DNA of 45,995 nucleotides from Candidatus Peribacteria bacterium (GTDB lineage Bacteria > Patescibacteriota > Gracilibacteria > Peribacterales > Peribacteraceae), in assembly GCA_028286915.1 (NCBI GenBank), contig JAQBQQ010000040.1, forward strand, positions 1-45,995. Direction: 5' to 3'. The position numbers and the translations under genes are program-made. This document shows positions 15,160 to 24,154 of the stretch, in pieces. Below the pieces are notes generated by a model. That model searched no databases. It saw only the letters and a program-made list of their open reading frames with translations, and was not told where the DNA came from. Within the stretch, counting starts at the first letter, position 1. Every line of letters starts with the position of its first letter.

Positions 15160-16379
15160 TAGGCCACATCGATGCCGACTCTTTCTTCGCGTCTGTCTTA
15201 GCCCGTAAACACCCGAGTCTTCGGGGCAAACCGGTACTTGCCGCCGGCATGGGCGGCGGCTGTGTTATTGCCGCCAGTTACGAAGCAAAAGCAAAAGGCG
15301 TGCGAACAGGCATGCGCATGAGTGATGCCATAGTGCTCTGTCCGGAGGCTATTCGTATGGATTCGGATTTCCGGGAAACCGGGCTGGCATCGGATCAGAT
15401 TGAAAGCATTCTGCAGGACCAGTGCCCTCTGGTGGAACAATATTCGGTAGATGAGTGGTTTTTAGACCTCGCGAGTCTGGTAGGCGGCGTTCCAAAAGAC
15501 TGCATGTTATGGGCGGAAAGTGTACGGCTGGATATTCTGCGACGGACGCACTTGTCTGTCTCCGCGGGTGTGGGGCCGTCCAAATTACTGGCTAAAATGG
15601 CGTCTGAATACCGGAAACCCGGTGGCGTGACAGTGGTGGATTTTGAAGCAGGGAAGATGCAGGGAGCATTATCCATTGAAGAATTTTTACGCAGCCGCCC
15701 GGCGGCGGCTATTCCCGGCATTGGCGGAAAACGAACCATGCATGCCGACCGCATGAACTGGAAGACAGCCTGGGATATTGCCACGGCCAACAGTGAACTT
15801 CTGCGACAGTGTTTCGGCAGACCGGGCGTGGATCTTAAACGGGAACTTCTTGGTGAACGCCTGTCCTCCGTTACCAGGGACAGTAGTCCACCCAAATCCA
15901 TTTCGCGGGCCCGCAGTTTTTCGGCACTGCGGGACGGCCAGGTTCTATGGGCACACATGCTCCGTCACCTGGAATACACAGTCCTTAAAATGCGCCGGCA
16001 GAACCTCGCCTGCCGTGGCATTTCCATCTGGCTGCGCGATGGCAGATACCAGTATGACAGCCATCATGCATCGCTCACACAGCCGCTGAATACCGAAGAA
16101 CACCTGCAACCCTATATCCGGCGTTGCTTCGGATCACTCTACAGCAAAACACAGTCATACACCCAGGCGGGGCTTTCACTGTGGAAGCTGGAACCAAAAG
16201 GCTCCACACAACTCTCCCTCTTTGAGGAGCCAGCCAACACTATGGCAATAGAAGACCTGCAGAAATCACTCGATGCCATTCATGAACGCTTCGGGCGCGA
16301 TGCAGTGACCAAAGGCTCCGCACTCAGTGTGAAAAGCGGCACCAGACAAGGGTTTGAACTGCCGGTTATGAATGAGTAA
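15156..16379 (+). CDS. dinB: Y-family DNA polymerase (DNA polymerase IV-like)
   Basis: Translesion polymerase for damaged templates. Catalytic acids are visible in HIDADSFFASV (Asp6, with Asp8 nearby) and YSVDEWFLDL (Asp99, Glu100). The thumb has the helix-hairpin-helix PGIGGKRTMHADRMNW near 187-202, and a beta-clamp binding motif QLSLF lies at 352-356. The 407 residues are slightly longer than usual. The SVDEW variant of the normal S(I/L)DEAY leaves the catalytic pair intact. The ATG overlaps the preceding gene by four bases. With lexA two genes upstream it forms an SOS mutagenesis block. Its last 14 bases overlap the 3' end of convergent valS. Confidence 0.93.
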   Translation: MIGHIDADSFFASVLARKHPSLRGKPVLAAGMGGGCVIAASYEAKAKGVRTGMRMSDAIVLCPEAIRMDSDFRETGLASDQIESILQDQCPLVEQYSVDEWFLDLASLVGGVPKDCMLWAESVRLDILRRTHLSVSAGVGPSKLLAKMASEYRKPGGVTVVDFEAGKMQGALSIEEFLRSRPAAAIPGIGGKRTMHADRMNWKTAWDIATANSELLRQCFGRPGVDLKRELLGERLSSVTRDSSPPKSISRARSFSALRDGQVLWAHMLRHLEYTVLKMRRQNLACRGISIWLRDGRYQYDSHHASLTQPLNTEEHLQPYIRRCFGSLYSKTQSYTQAGLSLWKLEPKGSTQLSLFEEPANTMAIEDLQKSLDAIHERFGRDAVTKGSALSVKSGTRQGFELPVMNE

Positions 16380-19182
16380 TGAATCCATTTAATCTTTCCT
16401 TAATCTTCTCCAATTTCTCCACCGCCTCCGCCAGTTTCTGCTTCTGTTCCACTACCAGCTTCTCCGGTGCCCGTTCCATAAACTGAGCATTGCCAAGCTT
16501 GGCTTCTATACCGGCTTTAAATTTTTCCAGATTTTCCTTCTCTTTCAACAGGCTTGCCTTCTCTTTTTCGGGGTCGATTAAACCCTCTAGAGATAAATGG
16601 ACTTCCACGCCTGTTAAGAAAGCACTTACAATTTCCCCTTCCGGACGGCTTTCCTGAATAAAGATCTCCGCCACACGGGCCATACGCTTGATATGTCCCA
16701 TTTGCGCCTGTAACAGCTCTGTATGCTCTGCAGTTACCAATGTAACGGTTAAGTCCTTATCTAGCGGCACATTATGCTCCTGGCGCAGTTTTCGGATGGC
16801 GGTGATAATGTCGATAATAATCTGTAATTGCTGGTAAGACTCTCGATCAACGATCTCTTCGTCATAGATCGGCCATTGTTCTTTTATGAGGAAACCGGCA
16901 TCAGTCGGCTTTATACTGTCCCAAATCTCTTCCGTCACAAAAGGACAATAAGGATGAAGCACTTTAAGAATGGTTCGCAGTGAATGAATAAGAACCGCAT
17001 GATTCACTTCGCCTTTTGAAACTTCCAGGTACCAGTCGCAAAAATAGTCCCACACGAACGAGTACAAGCGCTCACCAACGTCACTTAAACGATATCCTTC
17101 TAAGCCTCTCGTCACATCCAGAATAAGATCCTGCAATGCGCTCAGTAAAGCTTTATCAGCCAAAGACAGCTCCACATGATGACCGAATTCGATAGTTTTC
17201 GGGTCAATCCCCGCCTGTTCACACTGCATTAATACAAACCGCGAGGCATTCCAGAGCTTATTGATAAAGTTCCGGTAACCGGCAATTTTCTCTTCGTACA
17301 GCTTTGTATCCGCACCCGGGCTCTGGCCGACAATCATGGATAAGCGCAGGGCATCGGCACCGTAACGGCTGATAATATCCAACGGATCAATCATGGTTTC
17401 CGGGTCGCTCTTGCTCATTTTCTTGCCTTCACGCGTCCGGACCATGCCATGCAAATACACTGTTTCAAACGGAATCTGACCAACAGCATACGTTGTCATT
17501 AGAATCATGCGGGCCACCCAGAAAAAAAGAATGTCATAACCCGTCTCCATGACGGTAGTCGGGTGAAACTTCTGGAAGTCCGGGCTTTGCCTGAGCAAGT
17601 CCTCAAAGGTGACCGATGGATCTTCGGCCAATTTTTGATCAATCAGCGTGCTCCATGTCCATAAGGCTGATGAAAACCATGTGTCGAGCGTGTCCGGATC
17701 CTGAGTGACTTGACCCCCGCAATTTGGACATTGAATTAATGATTGAACAGAAGTGAATTCTGAGTTTTGAGTTTTGAGTTTTGAGTTTTCATGATTCAAG
17801 ACTCCAGACTCAAGACTCATTTCTGTCTGGGCAAACTGACATGCCGAACAGTAATACACAGGAATTCTGTGCCCCCACCAGATCTGGCGGGAAATGCACC
17901 AGTCGCGGAGGTTATCAATCCAATGAAAATATGTGGATTCAAAACGCTCGGGAATAATCTTAATGAGCTTGGTTTGGACCACTTCCTGCATAATTTCCTT
18001 CAGGCTCATTTCTTTGCGGTTCCATTTCACAACTCTTTTATTAACATCGATAAACCATTGCTCCTTGATTTGCGGTTCAATAGGACCTTTGCCACGCTGG
18101 CTGAGCGCCAGATTATGCACATACTCTTCATCTGCTTTTACCAATAACCCTTTCTCTTTCAGTTTTTCCACAATCTTCGGCCGGGCGTCTTCTATGCGTA
18201 ACCCGGCAAATTCGCCGGCAATAGGCAGCAGTTTACCGTCAAAGCCAATCACCTGCTCTTTGTCCAAGTCATGGTGCTCGGCAATGGCAAAGTCCGTCGC
18301 ATCGTGCCACGGGGTAATAGTCATAACACCGGTGCCAAACTCCGGGTCCACGGATTTATCTTTAATGACAGTCGCGGTCACCGGACCATTGATCCATTCC
18401 GTCTCAAATGTGTCGCCATGCTTATACCCGGCATAACGCTCGTCATCCGGGTGCATAACTACGTATTTGTCACCGAACTTCGTCTCCGGCCGTGATGTGC
18501 CAATCTGAAACGGCCCGTACTGAAACATATAAAACGGCGCTTTTTCTTCTTTATATTCAATTTCGTCATCAGACACAGTGGTCTGGAGTTTCGGGTCCCA
18601 GTTCACAATGCGGTGGCCGCGGTAAATAAGGCCGTCGGCGTACATTTTGACAAACACTTCATTCACCATGCGGTTCAGCGTCGGCTCCAGCGTGTAGCGT
18701 TCACGGCTCCAGTCGCAACTGGAACCCATTTTACGCACCTGCGACCGGATGGTCCCGCGGCTCTTCTCCACAAAATGCGCGATTCGCTTAAGTAGCTCTT
18801 CGCGGCCAAGGCTGGCCCGCGGGTCCGGAATCCTCTCTTCCTTTTGAATCTGCTTGATAACCACGCTTTCGGTGGCAATAGCCGCATGGTCCGTCCCGGG
18901 AATCCACAACGCTTCTTTGCCCTGCATTCGTGCCGTGCGGATAAAAATATCCTCCAATGCCAGCATTACCGCATGTCCCAGATGCAACTGACCCGTCGCG
19001 TTCGGCGGCGGCATACTGACGGTAAATGGCTCCTTGGTACTGTTGGCATCAGCCGTAAACGCGCCACTGTCCTCCCACAACTTGTAAATGCGATCCTCCG
19101 TATCGGCGGGTATATAGGCTTTAGCCAGCTGTGGCCTAGGCGAATCGTCAGGATCTGCCGGATTATGATCTTTGCGAAGCAT
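16366..19182 (-). CDS. valS: Valyl-tRNA synthetase with a repeat-derived insertion
   Basis: Class I synthetase charging tRNA-Val. The HIGH motif reads HLGH (67-70, after PPPNATGQL), KMSKS is at 588-592, an editing domain with the MTITPWHDATDF stretch lies between, and the C-terminal coiled coil is present; 938 residues is normal. Residues about 455-476 (SLESGVLNHENSKL, then KTQNSEF) are encoded by an in-frame stretch of the local TTGAGT repeat and sit between the two Cys pairs (YYCSAC and QCPNCG). Other ValS proteins have a short linker there. The frame is intact on both sides, so the enzyme tolerates the insertion at a surface zinc-knuckle loop (inference). A leader without Shine-Dalgarno precedes the ATG. 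Confidence 0.96.
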   Translation of the reverse strand: MLRKDHNPADPDDSPRPQLAKAYIPADTEDRIYKLWEDSGAFTADANSTKEPFTVSMPPPNATGQLHLGHAVMLALEDIFIRTARMQGKEALWIPGTDHAAIATESVVIKQIQKEERIPDPRASLGREELLKRIAHFVEKSRGTIRSQVRKMGSSCDWSRERYTLEPTLNRMVNEVFVKMYADGLIYRGHRIVNWDPKLQTTVSDDEIEYKEEKAPFYMFQYGPFQIGTSRPETKFGDKYVVMHPDDERYAGYKHGDTFETEWINGPVTATVIKDKSVDPEFGTGVMTITPWHDATDFAIAEHHDLDKEQVIGFDGKLLPIAGEFAGLRIEDARPKIVEKLKEKGLLVKADEEYVHNLALSQRGKGPIEPQIKEQWFIDVNKRVVKWNRKEMSLKEIMQEVVQTKLIKIIPERFESTYFHWIDNLRDWCISRQIWWGHRIPVYYCSACQFAQTEMSLESGVLNHENSKLKTQNSEFTSVQSLIQCPNCGGQVTQDPDTLDTWFSSALWTWSTLIDQKLAEDPSVTFEDLLRQSPDFQKFHPTTVMETGYDILFFWVARMILMTTYAVGQIPFETVYLHGMVRTREGKKMSKSDPETMIDPLDIISRYGADALRLSMIVGQSPGADTKLYEEKIAGYRNFINKLWNASRFVLMQCEQAGIDPKTIEFGHHVELSLADKALLSALQDLILDVTRGLEGYRLSDVGERLYSFVWDYFCDWYLEVSKGEVNHAVLIHSLRTILKVLHPYCPFVTEEIWDSIKPTDAGFLIKEQWPIYDEEIVDRESYQQLQIIIDIITAIRKLRQEHNVPLDKDLTVTLVTAEHTELLQAQMGHIKRMARVAEIFIQESRPEGEIVSAFLTGVEVHLSLEGLIDPEKEKASLLKEKENLEKFKAGIEAKLGNAQFMERAPEKLVVEQKQKLAEAVEKLEKIKERLNGFITHS
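17755..17820 (-). repeat. TTGAGT-dialect repeat, copy 4, inside valS
   Basis: On the minus strand the block reads ATGAGTCTTGAGTCTGGAG, then TCTTGAATCATG, then four AAAACTC units. It shares its words with the three other copies within 4.2 kb. It is 66 bases long (22 codons), keeping the valS frame open. Confidence 0.75.
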
Positions 19183-19259
19183 TGGCCAAAAGCTTACTGC
19201 ATTTTAGGATAACAAAAAATACCTTCTGACATAGCGTACTTCCTTTCATGCTGGCCCCC

Positions 19260-19625
19260 TCATTCCAAGCCATGAATCGGCCTTAACGACCGGGCAACGA
19301 GGAATAAGAGCACCAGAATGATGTAGTAGACAACAGCATTGCTGAACAGATGCACAATCACCCATCCCCAATCCGGCAGGCCGTCCAGCACGTTGCCGCA
19401 TGTGCTGTTTGCCGATTGCAGTACTGCCGGGCAAAAGAACTGCAAAAATAAGACCGACCCGCCAATGAGGAACACTGCCAAAACAGAGCCAAAACCAATA
19501 CCTGTTAACAGTAAAATGGCACTCACAACGGCAGCAATGGTAAAAAGTACCAGATGAATCTGATACGGCCGCACTTCATCGTGGAGCCATTTTTGAGGGA
19601 AGAGTCTGCGTAAAAAACGGCGCAT
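19260..19625 (-). CDS. Small membrane protein of unknown function, 121 aa
   Basis: After a basic start (MRRFLRRLFPQKWLHDEVRPYQIH), two hydrophobic segments about 25-62 (LVLFTIAAVVSAILLLTGIGF, then VLAVFLIGGSVLFLQFF) and one at about 91-112 (SNAVVYYIILVLLFLVARSL) are visible, with a short loop containing two Cys between. No family recognised. The start at 19625 is preferred to the more distal one at 19721, whose extra residues come from spacer DNA. It lies downstream of nothing on its strand and 78 bases before valS on the same strand. Confidence 0.6.
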   Translation of the reverse strand: MRRFLRRLFPQKWLHDEVRPYQIHLVLFTIAAVVSAILLLTGIGFGSVLAVFLIGGSVLFLQFFCPAVLQSANSTCGNVLDGLPDWGWVIVHLFSNAVVYYIILVLLFLVARSLRPIHGLE

Positions 19626-19729
19626 GGGAAAAACGGGAGGAACAGTTTTGCATGATACGTTCTTGGCAGACAGAAAACAAAAAGTTTCTATTGGCGTTCC
19701 TGCTGTTCCTAACCATAACAATCAATTAC

Positions 19730-19760
19730 AAAAAAATAACCGCCCTTTTGACGGGGCGGC
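19730..19760 (-). terminator. Terminator-like hairpin, minus strand, owner unclear
   Basis: CCGCCC (19740-19745) pairs with GGGCGG (19754-19759) and is flanked by A7, giving a T-run on the minus strand. No credible gene ends just before it on that strand, so it may be a relic or protect against read-through. The rest of 19626-19911 holds only a GAGCGAAGCTC mini-hairpin and a GGCC-rich hairpin. Confidence 0.35.
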
Positions 19761-19911
19761 CATTTTATACGAAAAGAAGAAAGAGCGAAGCTCGGCCCGA
19801 AGGCCGAAAGCAGAGATGTTATACACAAGCCAAAAAACGAATGCAACTTTTTCTTTACAATTTAGCCTGTTCATTGATGGACATACGTTTGAATAAGACG
19901 ATACTACGGGC

Positions 19912-20340
19912 ATGAGTTCCAGGCGTTATAGTTCCAGGGAGCGGAGAATGCTGCATTTTATGCAGGAGGTGTGGCCGAATCTTAAGCTTGTCGGCGGAAC
20001 CATAGGCGATGACATGAAAGAGGCTTTTGCAAAAAAAGATCCCATCGCCATTGCCATGCTGCCCGTACTGGAGGCGGTGCGCATTCTGGTTGACGGACCG
20101 AACGCCATAGTCGGCGGCATTCTGGATGACAAAATGGAGAAGCCGAACGGATTACGGACCACGCAGGAAGCCGGTGCGGCCATAAAAAACCTGAATCCAT
20201 TGGACTTTCACCCGCTCCGCGCACTGAATAACGGCATAAATGCAGCCACTGTCTGGCCGCTGGATGTCCTAAAAAGTATTTCCGGCATTGGCAACGGATC
20301 CCGGAATGCGCTGCAACAAACTTTCAGGCAAGCGGCATAA
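19912..20340 (+). CDS. Protein of unknown function, 142 aa
   Basis: No family recognised. It is a soluble-looking protein with a basic N-terminus (MSSRRYSSRERRMLHFMQEVWPN), a helical middle (IAIAMLPVLEAVRILVDGPNAIVGGILDDKM as two adjoining helices) and a C-terminal part rich in Asn, Ala and Leu. There is no Shine-Dalgarno sequence. Codon use resembles the surrounding genes, which supports it being real. It may be cotranscribed with the FmdB-like gene 125 bases further on, although a repeat lies between them. Confidence 0.55.
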   Translation: MSSRRYSSRERRMLHFMQEVWPNLKLVGGTIGDDMKEAFAKKDPIAIAMLPVLEAVRILVDGPNAIVGGILDDKMEKPNGLRTTQEAGAAIKNLNPLDFHPLRALNNGINAATVWPLDVLKSISGIGNGSRNALQQTFRQAA

Positions 20341-20382
20341 GTACGCGCCTGCGCTGGATATGCCTACTTCCAGCCGCTCACA

Positions 20383-20398
20383 AGTAAGCGAAGCGCCA
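20383..20398 (+). repeat. Short dispersed repeat, copy 3
   Basis: AGTAAGCGAAGCGCCA, identical to the copy at 10108-10123. Confidence 0.55.
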
Positions 20399-20465
20399 AA
20401 ACATGGAAAAAGAAATGGAACACTCTCCACTGGTTCATTCCAGGCAGAGACTCTAAGATCATTCC

Positions 20466-20777
20466 ATGCCGACATTCGATTTTCGTTGCGATACCTGTTT
20501 CCGGGTTTTTGAGGATACGATCCCCTTCCAGAGCAAGAAGAAACCGGCATGCCCGGAGTGCAAAGGCAAAAAAGTAAAAAAATTACTCATTCCGCCCATG
20601 GTTCTGTTTAAAGGACCGGGCTTTTACGTGACCGATAAAGGCAAATCAGCTGTCATACACCAGGCCGAAAAGAATGCGTCAGGGGAACAGGCAGAGAGCA
20701 AGCCGGTGGAAAAAGTGGAAGCATCGCCTAAAATTAAGGCTAAGAAGCCTGATTCAGCCAAGAATACTAACATATAG
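20466..20777 (+). CDS. FmdB-family zinc-ribbon protein
   Basis: The N-terminus MPTFDFRCDTCFRVFE with Cys8/Cys11 and the second pair Cys29/Cys32 (ACPECKGKK) form the CxxC zinc ribbon of the FmdB family, followed by the typical FKGPGFYVTD. The 40-residue tail is Lys/Glu/Ala/Pro-rich and probably disordered. The family is widespread and its function is unsettled. Regulatory or ribosome-linked roles have been suggested but nothing here decides it. The ATG has a plain upstream region without Shine-Dalgarno. Confidence 0.85.
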   Translation: MPTFDFRCDTCFRVFEDTIPFQSKKKPACPECKGKKVKKLLIPPMVLFKGPGFYVTDKGKSAVIHQAEKNASGEQAESKPVEKVEASPKIKAKKPDSAKNTNI

Positions 20778-20794
20778 CCTATTGTATATATTTA

Positions 20795-20803
20795 TGTTAT
20801 AAT
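20795..20803 (+). promoter_or_regulatory. Extended -10 promoter before the ion-channel gene
   Basis: TGTTATAAT is a perfect TGnTATAAT extended -10 element; no -35 is needed or seen. The implied leader to the channel gene start at 20865 is about 55 bases and lacks a Shine-Dalgarno sequence. Confidence 0.5.
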
Positions 20804-20864
20804 AATAAGCATAACTCCTATAAAAACCCGTTTCCGGCGTACCTACAAAGCTCCTCTCCGTTTA

Positions 20865-21662
20865 ATGGAGCGGATAACGCGCGCGTCGTATCCTATGCTG
20901 TTTCTGGTATGGGCGCTGATTATTGTCACATGCGCCGGCTTGTATTTTGGCCTCAGTTTCATACCCGGCAAACACAGCTTAACCGGTTTTGAAAACATGG
21001 AACCCATGCTGCGCGCAGTAAATAGCATTTATTTCAGCATTATCACCGCCACCACGGTTGGCTACGGCGACCTGGCTCCGCATAGTTACGCCAAAATTGT
21101 GGTGAGCCTGCAGAGCGTCACTACATTTTTCATTGCCGCCATTTTCGTTGCCAAGCTGGTGTCTCACCGGCAGGAAATAACACTGGAACGTGTGCATAAG
21201 CTCACCTTTGAAGACGTGTTTCATAACACGCGCGAAGGCTTCTTTATCATCCGCAAAGACTTGAGTATCGCCATGCATGAAATAGAAAAGAACGGCGCCA
21301 TCTCGGCTCATCAGGCGGAAAACCTGATTATCGCGTACCGCCAGATGCAGAACCTGCTGGAAGAAATTCCGGAGTTCTACGGTGATGACGCGCACCTGTA
21401 TACCATTGACGGCAAACGCGAACTGCTGCTGCTGGATGCCGTACAACGCACAACCGGCCGCCTGCTGGCGCTACTCCAGATGTGCAAGGCAAAGAATGTC
21501 ACTTGGAAGTGCAACCATGCCAGCACGCAGGAACTGGAAGAACTGCTGCAGGGCATTGAGTTCCTCCTGCCAATCTGGAAAGAAAAATCACCGCATCAGG
21601 AAGACCTGTTATTTGGCGTGATTGTGGAGACGACGAAGGAATTGCGGGAAATGACCGCATAA
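20865..21662 (+). CDS. Two-TM potassium channel with a helical cytoplasmic domain
   Basis: The selectivity filter TTVGYGDL at 63-70 sits between two membrane segments (about 11-30 and 78-98) separated by a pore helix, the minimal K+ channel layout. About 165 cytoplasmic residues follow. They do not look like an RCK/TrkA domain (no Rossmann GxGxxG) and seem all-helical with motifs such as AENLIIAYRQMQNLLEEI, so the gating domain is unassigned. It could set membrane potential or osmotic K+ efflux, which is general family knowledge. The stop is followed by a word array and a terminator shared with convergent pnp. Confidence 0.85.
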   Translation: MERITRASYPMLFLVWALIIVTCAGLYFGLSFIPGKHSLTGFENMEPMLRAVNSIYFSIITATTVGYGDLAPHSYAKIVVSLQSVTTFFIAAIFVAKLVSHRQEITLERVHKLTFEDVFHNTREGFFIIRKDLSIAMHEIEKNGAISAHQAENLIIAYRQMQNLLEEIPEFYGDDAHLYTIDGKRELLLLDAVQRTTGRLLALLQMCKAKNVTWKCNHASTQELEELLQGIEFLLPIWKEKSPHQEDLLFGVIVETTKELREMTA

Positions 21663-21663
21663 G

Positions 21664-21745
21664 TAAAAACGTTTGTTCGTTTATGGTTGGTTCGTTTTTG
21701 GTTCGGTCATTTAACTATAAACGATAAACCAACAAACGAACCAAC
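21664..21745. repeat. GTTTGTTCG / CGAACAAAC word array
   Basis: One half repeats GTTCGTTTATGGTTGG-like words, the other half is made of the complementary ATAAACGATAAACC and ACAAACGAACC words, so the array is a loose inverted repeat around 21710-21720. Confidence 0.6.
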
Positions 21746-21770
21746 AAAAAATCCCCCGAAGGGGATTTTT
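21746..21770. terminator. Bidirectional terminator between the channel gene and pnp
   Basis: A6TCCCC, loop CGAA, GGGGAT5: works on both strands for the two convergent genes. Confidence 0.88.
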
Positions 21771-21790
21771 CGAAAGTCTCACAAACAATA

Positions 21791-24040
21791 TTAACGACGC
21801 GGTCCGCGGCTAAACCCTCCTCCACCCGGGCGACCGCCACTTGGGCGACTGAACCCGCCTGTGCGTGGTGGCGGTGGCACGAAGCCTTCCGGTGGCTCGG
21901 TTGTCTGGCGCAGGGACAGACGCGTCTTGCCTTCCTGGGCATCGTACTCGATCACTTTTACCTGCAGTTCCTGGCCCATCTTTACCACATCTTCCACGTT
22001 CTCCGTGCGGCTCCAGGCAAGCTCGGAAATGTGAACCATACCGTCTTTGCCCGGCAGGAATTCCACAATGGCGCCGACACCATCAATAATACGGATCACT
22101 TTGGCGTCGTAAATGCGGCCGATTTCCGGCTTGGCAACAATGCCTTCGATCCACTCGCGGGCCTTGGCCATGGCATCGCCATTAGTGGACGTAATGAACA
22201 GGAGTCCGGAGTCTTCAATATCAATTTCGACACCCAGCTCGCCGGTAATCTTCTGGATCATTTCACCGCCCTTACCAATAACCAGACGGATATTCTCCGG
22301 ATCAATCTGCATGGTCTCAATGCGCGGAGCGTATGGCGACAATTCTGTGCGTGGCTCGGCAATAGCAGCCAACATAGCTTTCAGGATTTCTGCACGACCG
22401 GTGCGGGCACGTTCCAGCGCTTCGGCAAATACATGATCCGGCAAACCTTTAATCTTGATATCCATCTGGATAGCCGTGACACCCTTATCGGTACCGCCAA
22501 CCTTAAAGTCCATATCGCCGCCAAAGTCTTCTTCATCCTGTAAGTCGGAGACAATGACGTACTTCCCTGCCGCTTCATCGGACATAAGACCGAGTGCAAT
22601 AGCGGATACAGGCGTGGAAATAGGCACACCGGCGGCCATAAGCGCCAGCGTGGAACCGCAGGTTGCCGCCATGGAGGAGGAACCGTTGGAGCTGAGGATT
22701 TCTGTTACCGTACGAATGGTATACGGGAAATCAGCTTCTTTTGGCAGAACCGGCTCCAGTGCGCGCTGAGCCAGGTTTCCATGACCGATTTCTCGGTTAC
22801 CCGTCATAAGGCGGTTGGATGTTTCACCAACAGAGAATGGTGGGAAGTTATAGTGATGCATGTAGCGGAGCTTTACCTCCCCTTCCATACCTTCCTGCAA
22901 CTGCTTGTCACCGGGAGCGCCGAGCGTACATGTGGTAAGACCCTGCGTCTCGCCGCGCTGGAACAGTGCGGAACCGTGCACACGACGCGGCAGCACGTCC
23001 ACAATTGCCGTAAGTTCACGAATCTGATCAATTTTGCGGCTGCTCATGCGGATACCTTCCTCCACAGTAAGGCGGCGTACTTCGGCCTTAATAATCTTAT
23101 CGATGAATTCAGAACCATGACCGATCAGCTCTTCCATCTCGGCCTTGTTCTCGGCAGTAATCATCGGCTCATACTTCTCCTTCAATTTTTCTTTTGATTC
23201 TTTCATCAGCTTATTAAAGATGGCACGGCGGTCACCTTTCAAGAGATCATCTTTCACTGCCTTATTGATAACAGGAAGCGCCCAATCTTTAAGCAGCTTG
23301 TAGCCTTCCTCGTGCATGTAAGGCTCCGGAGCGGCAAACTTGGTGCGGCCGAGTTCCTTCTGAATATCCGTAAAGAACCGGGCAACTTTCTGCGCCCACT
23401 TTTTACCGAATTCAATGGCGCGGACAACCTCCGCTTCCGGAACCTGGTTGGCTCTGGCTTCTATCATAACCACACGCTCCAATGAAGCGGTCACCATCAT
23501 ATCCAGGTCGCATTTCTTGCGGGCTTCCACAGACGGATTCAATACCAGCTCGCCACCAATCATACCTACGCGGACCGTTCCCAAATTGCCGTCAAACGGA
23601 CAATCGGACAGTGCAATGGATAAATTGGCTGCGTTGGCGGATGCCACATCGTGCTCGTTTTCAAAGTCGTAACTAAGGACGGTACAGAAAATCTGAATGT
23701 CGTTGCGGACATTCTTATCTACCATGGGGCGGATACCGCGGTCGATGACGCGGCCAAGCAGAATGGCATCGTCGGAAGGGCGGCCTTCACGCTTGCGGAA
23801 GCGGCTGCCGGCAATCTTGCCTCCGGCGTAGTACTTTTCCTGGTATACCAGCTGGAGTGGCAGGAAATCGATACCCGGCCGTGGCTCGGCGGAAATAGTG
23901 GTATTACCCATACAAACGGTATCACCCATTTGCACAAGAACGGTGGAGTTGGCCTGCTGCGCCAGCATGCCGGTTTTTATGAGCATCTTTGCATCACCCA
24001 GCTCAAGGGTATATTCGCGATCTTTGGCGTTATCGGCCAT
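21791..24040 (-). CDS. pnp: Polyribonucleotide nucleotidyltransferase
   Basis: PNPase is a phosphorolytic 3'-5' exoribonuclease. The start at 24040 (MADNAKDREYTLELGD) gives 749 residues. An in-frame ATG at 24109 would add 23 residues from a T-rich leader and is unlikely. Two RNase PH-type domains (with the FxRxEGRPSD-like RKREGRPSDDAI, and TEILSSNGSSSMAATCGSTLALM), a KH domain (IRLVIGKGGEMIQKI) and an S1 domain (GRIYDAKVIRI through VKVIEYDAQEGKTRLSLRQ) are in canonical order. The end is a Gly/Arg/Ser/Pro-rich tail (GGFSRPSGGRPGGGGFSRG), typical of RNA-binding extensions. The start is preceded by a T/C-rich stretch without Shine-Dalgarno. Confidence 0.97.
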   Translation of the reverse strand: MADNAKDREYTLELGDAKMLIKTGMLAQQANSTVLVQMGDTVCMGNTTISAEPRPGIDFLPLQLVYQEKYYAGGKIAGSRFRKREGRPSDDAILLGRVIDRGIRPMVDKNVRNDIQIFCTVLSYDFENEHDVASANAANLSIALSDCPFDGNLGTVRVGMIGGELVLNPSVEARKKCDLDMMVTASLERVVMIEARANQVPEAEVVRAIEFGKKWAQKVARFFTDIQKELGRTKFAAPEPYMHEEGYKLLKDWALPVINKAVKDDLLKGDRRAIFNKLMKESKEKLKEKYEPMITAENKAEMEELIGHGSEFIDKIIKAEVRRLTVEEGIRMSSRKIDQIRELTAIVDVLPRRVHGSALFQRGETQGLTTCTLGAPGDKQLQEGMEGEVKLRYMHHYNFPPFSVGETSNRLMTGNREIGHGNLAQRALEPVLPKEADFPYTIRTVTEILSSNGSSSMAATCGSTLALMAAGVPISTPVSAIALGLMSDEAAGKYVIVSDLQDEEDFGGDMDFKVGGTDKGVTAIQMDIKIKGLPDHVFAEALERARTGRAEILKAMLAAIAEPRTELSPYAPRIETMQIDPENIRLVIGKGGEMIQKITGELGVEIDIEDSGLLFITSTNGDAMAKAREWIEGIVAKPEIGRIYDAKVIRIIDGVGAIVEFLPGKDGMVHISELAWSRTENVEDVVKMGQELQVKVIEYDAQEGKTRLSLRQTTEPPEGFVPPPPRTGGFSRPSGGRPGGGGFSRGPRR

Positions 24041-24130
24041 AAAATAAGGAGAAAAAAGGTACAGCGACCCCGCAAAACGGAACCGGCCCTTTTCTTCTGT
24101 CTTCATCACTCGATACTGGATTCACATGCG

Positions 24131-24154
24131 CACTTCGACAAGCTCAGTGTGACA
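24131..24154 (+). repeat. Dispersed motif, compact copy
   Basis: CACTTCGACAAGCTCAGTG followed by TGACA; related to the split motif at 13884-13929. The rest of the 24041-24430 gap shows no gene and no clear structure. Confidence 0.4.

Noticed and set aside
13632-17820. CRISPR array
   Set aside because: The repeats are irregular, imperfect, on both strands and without unique spacers of constant length; no cas gene is present.
19722-19913. Minus-strand frame of 63 codons over a terminator-like hairpin
   Set aside because: It spans the hairpin and A-run, has no ribosome site and resembles no protein.
24131-24154. Treating the CACTTCGAC motif as a mobile element
   Set aside because: Only one compact and one split copy are seen here, with no associated gene or target duplication.
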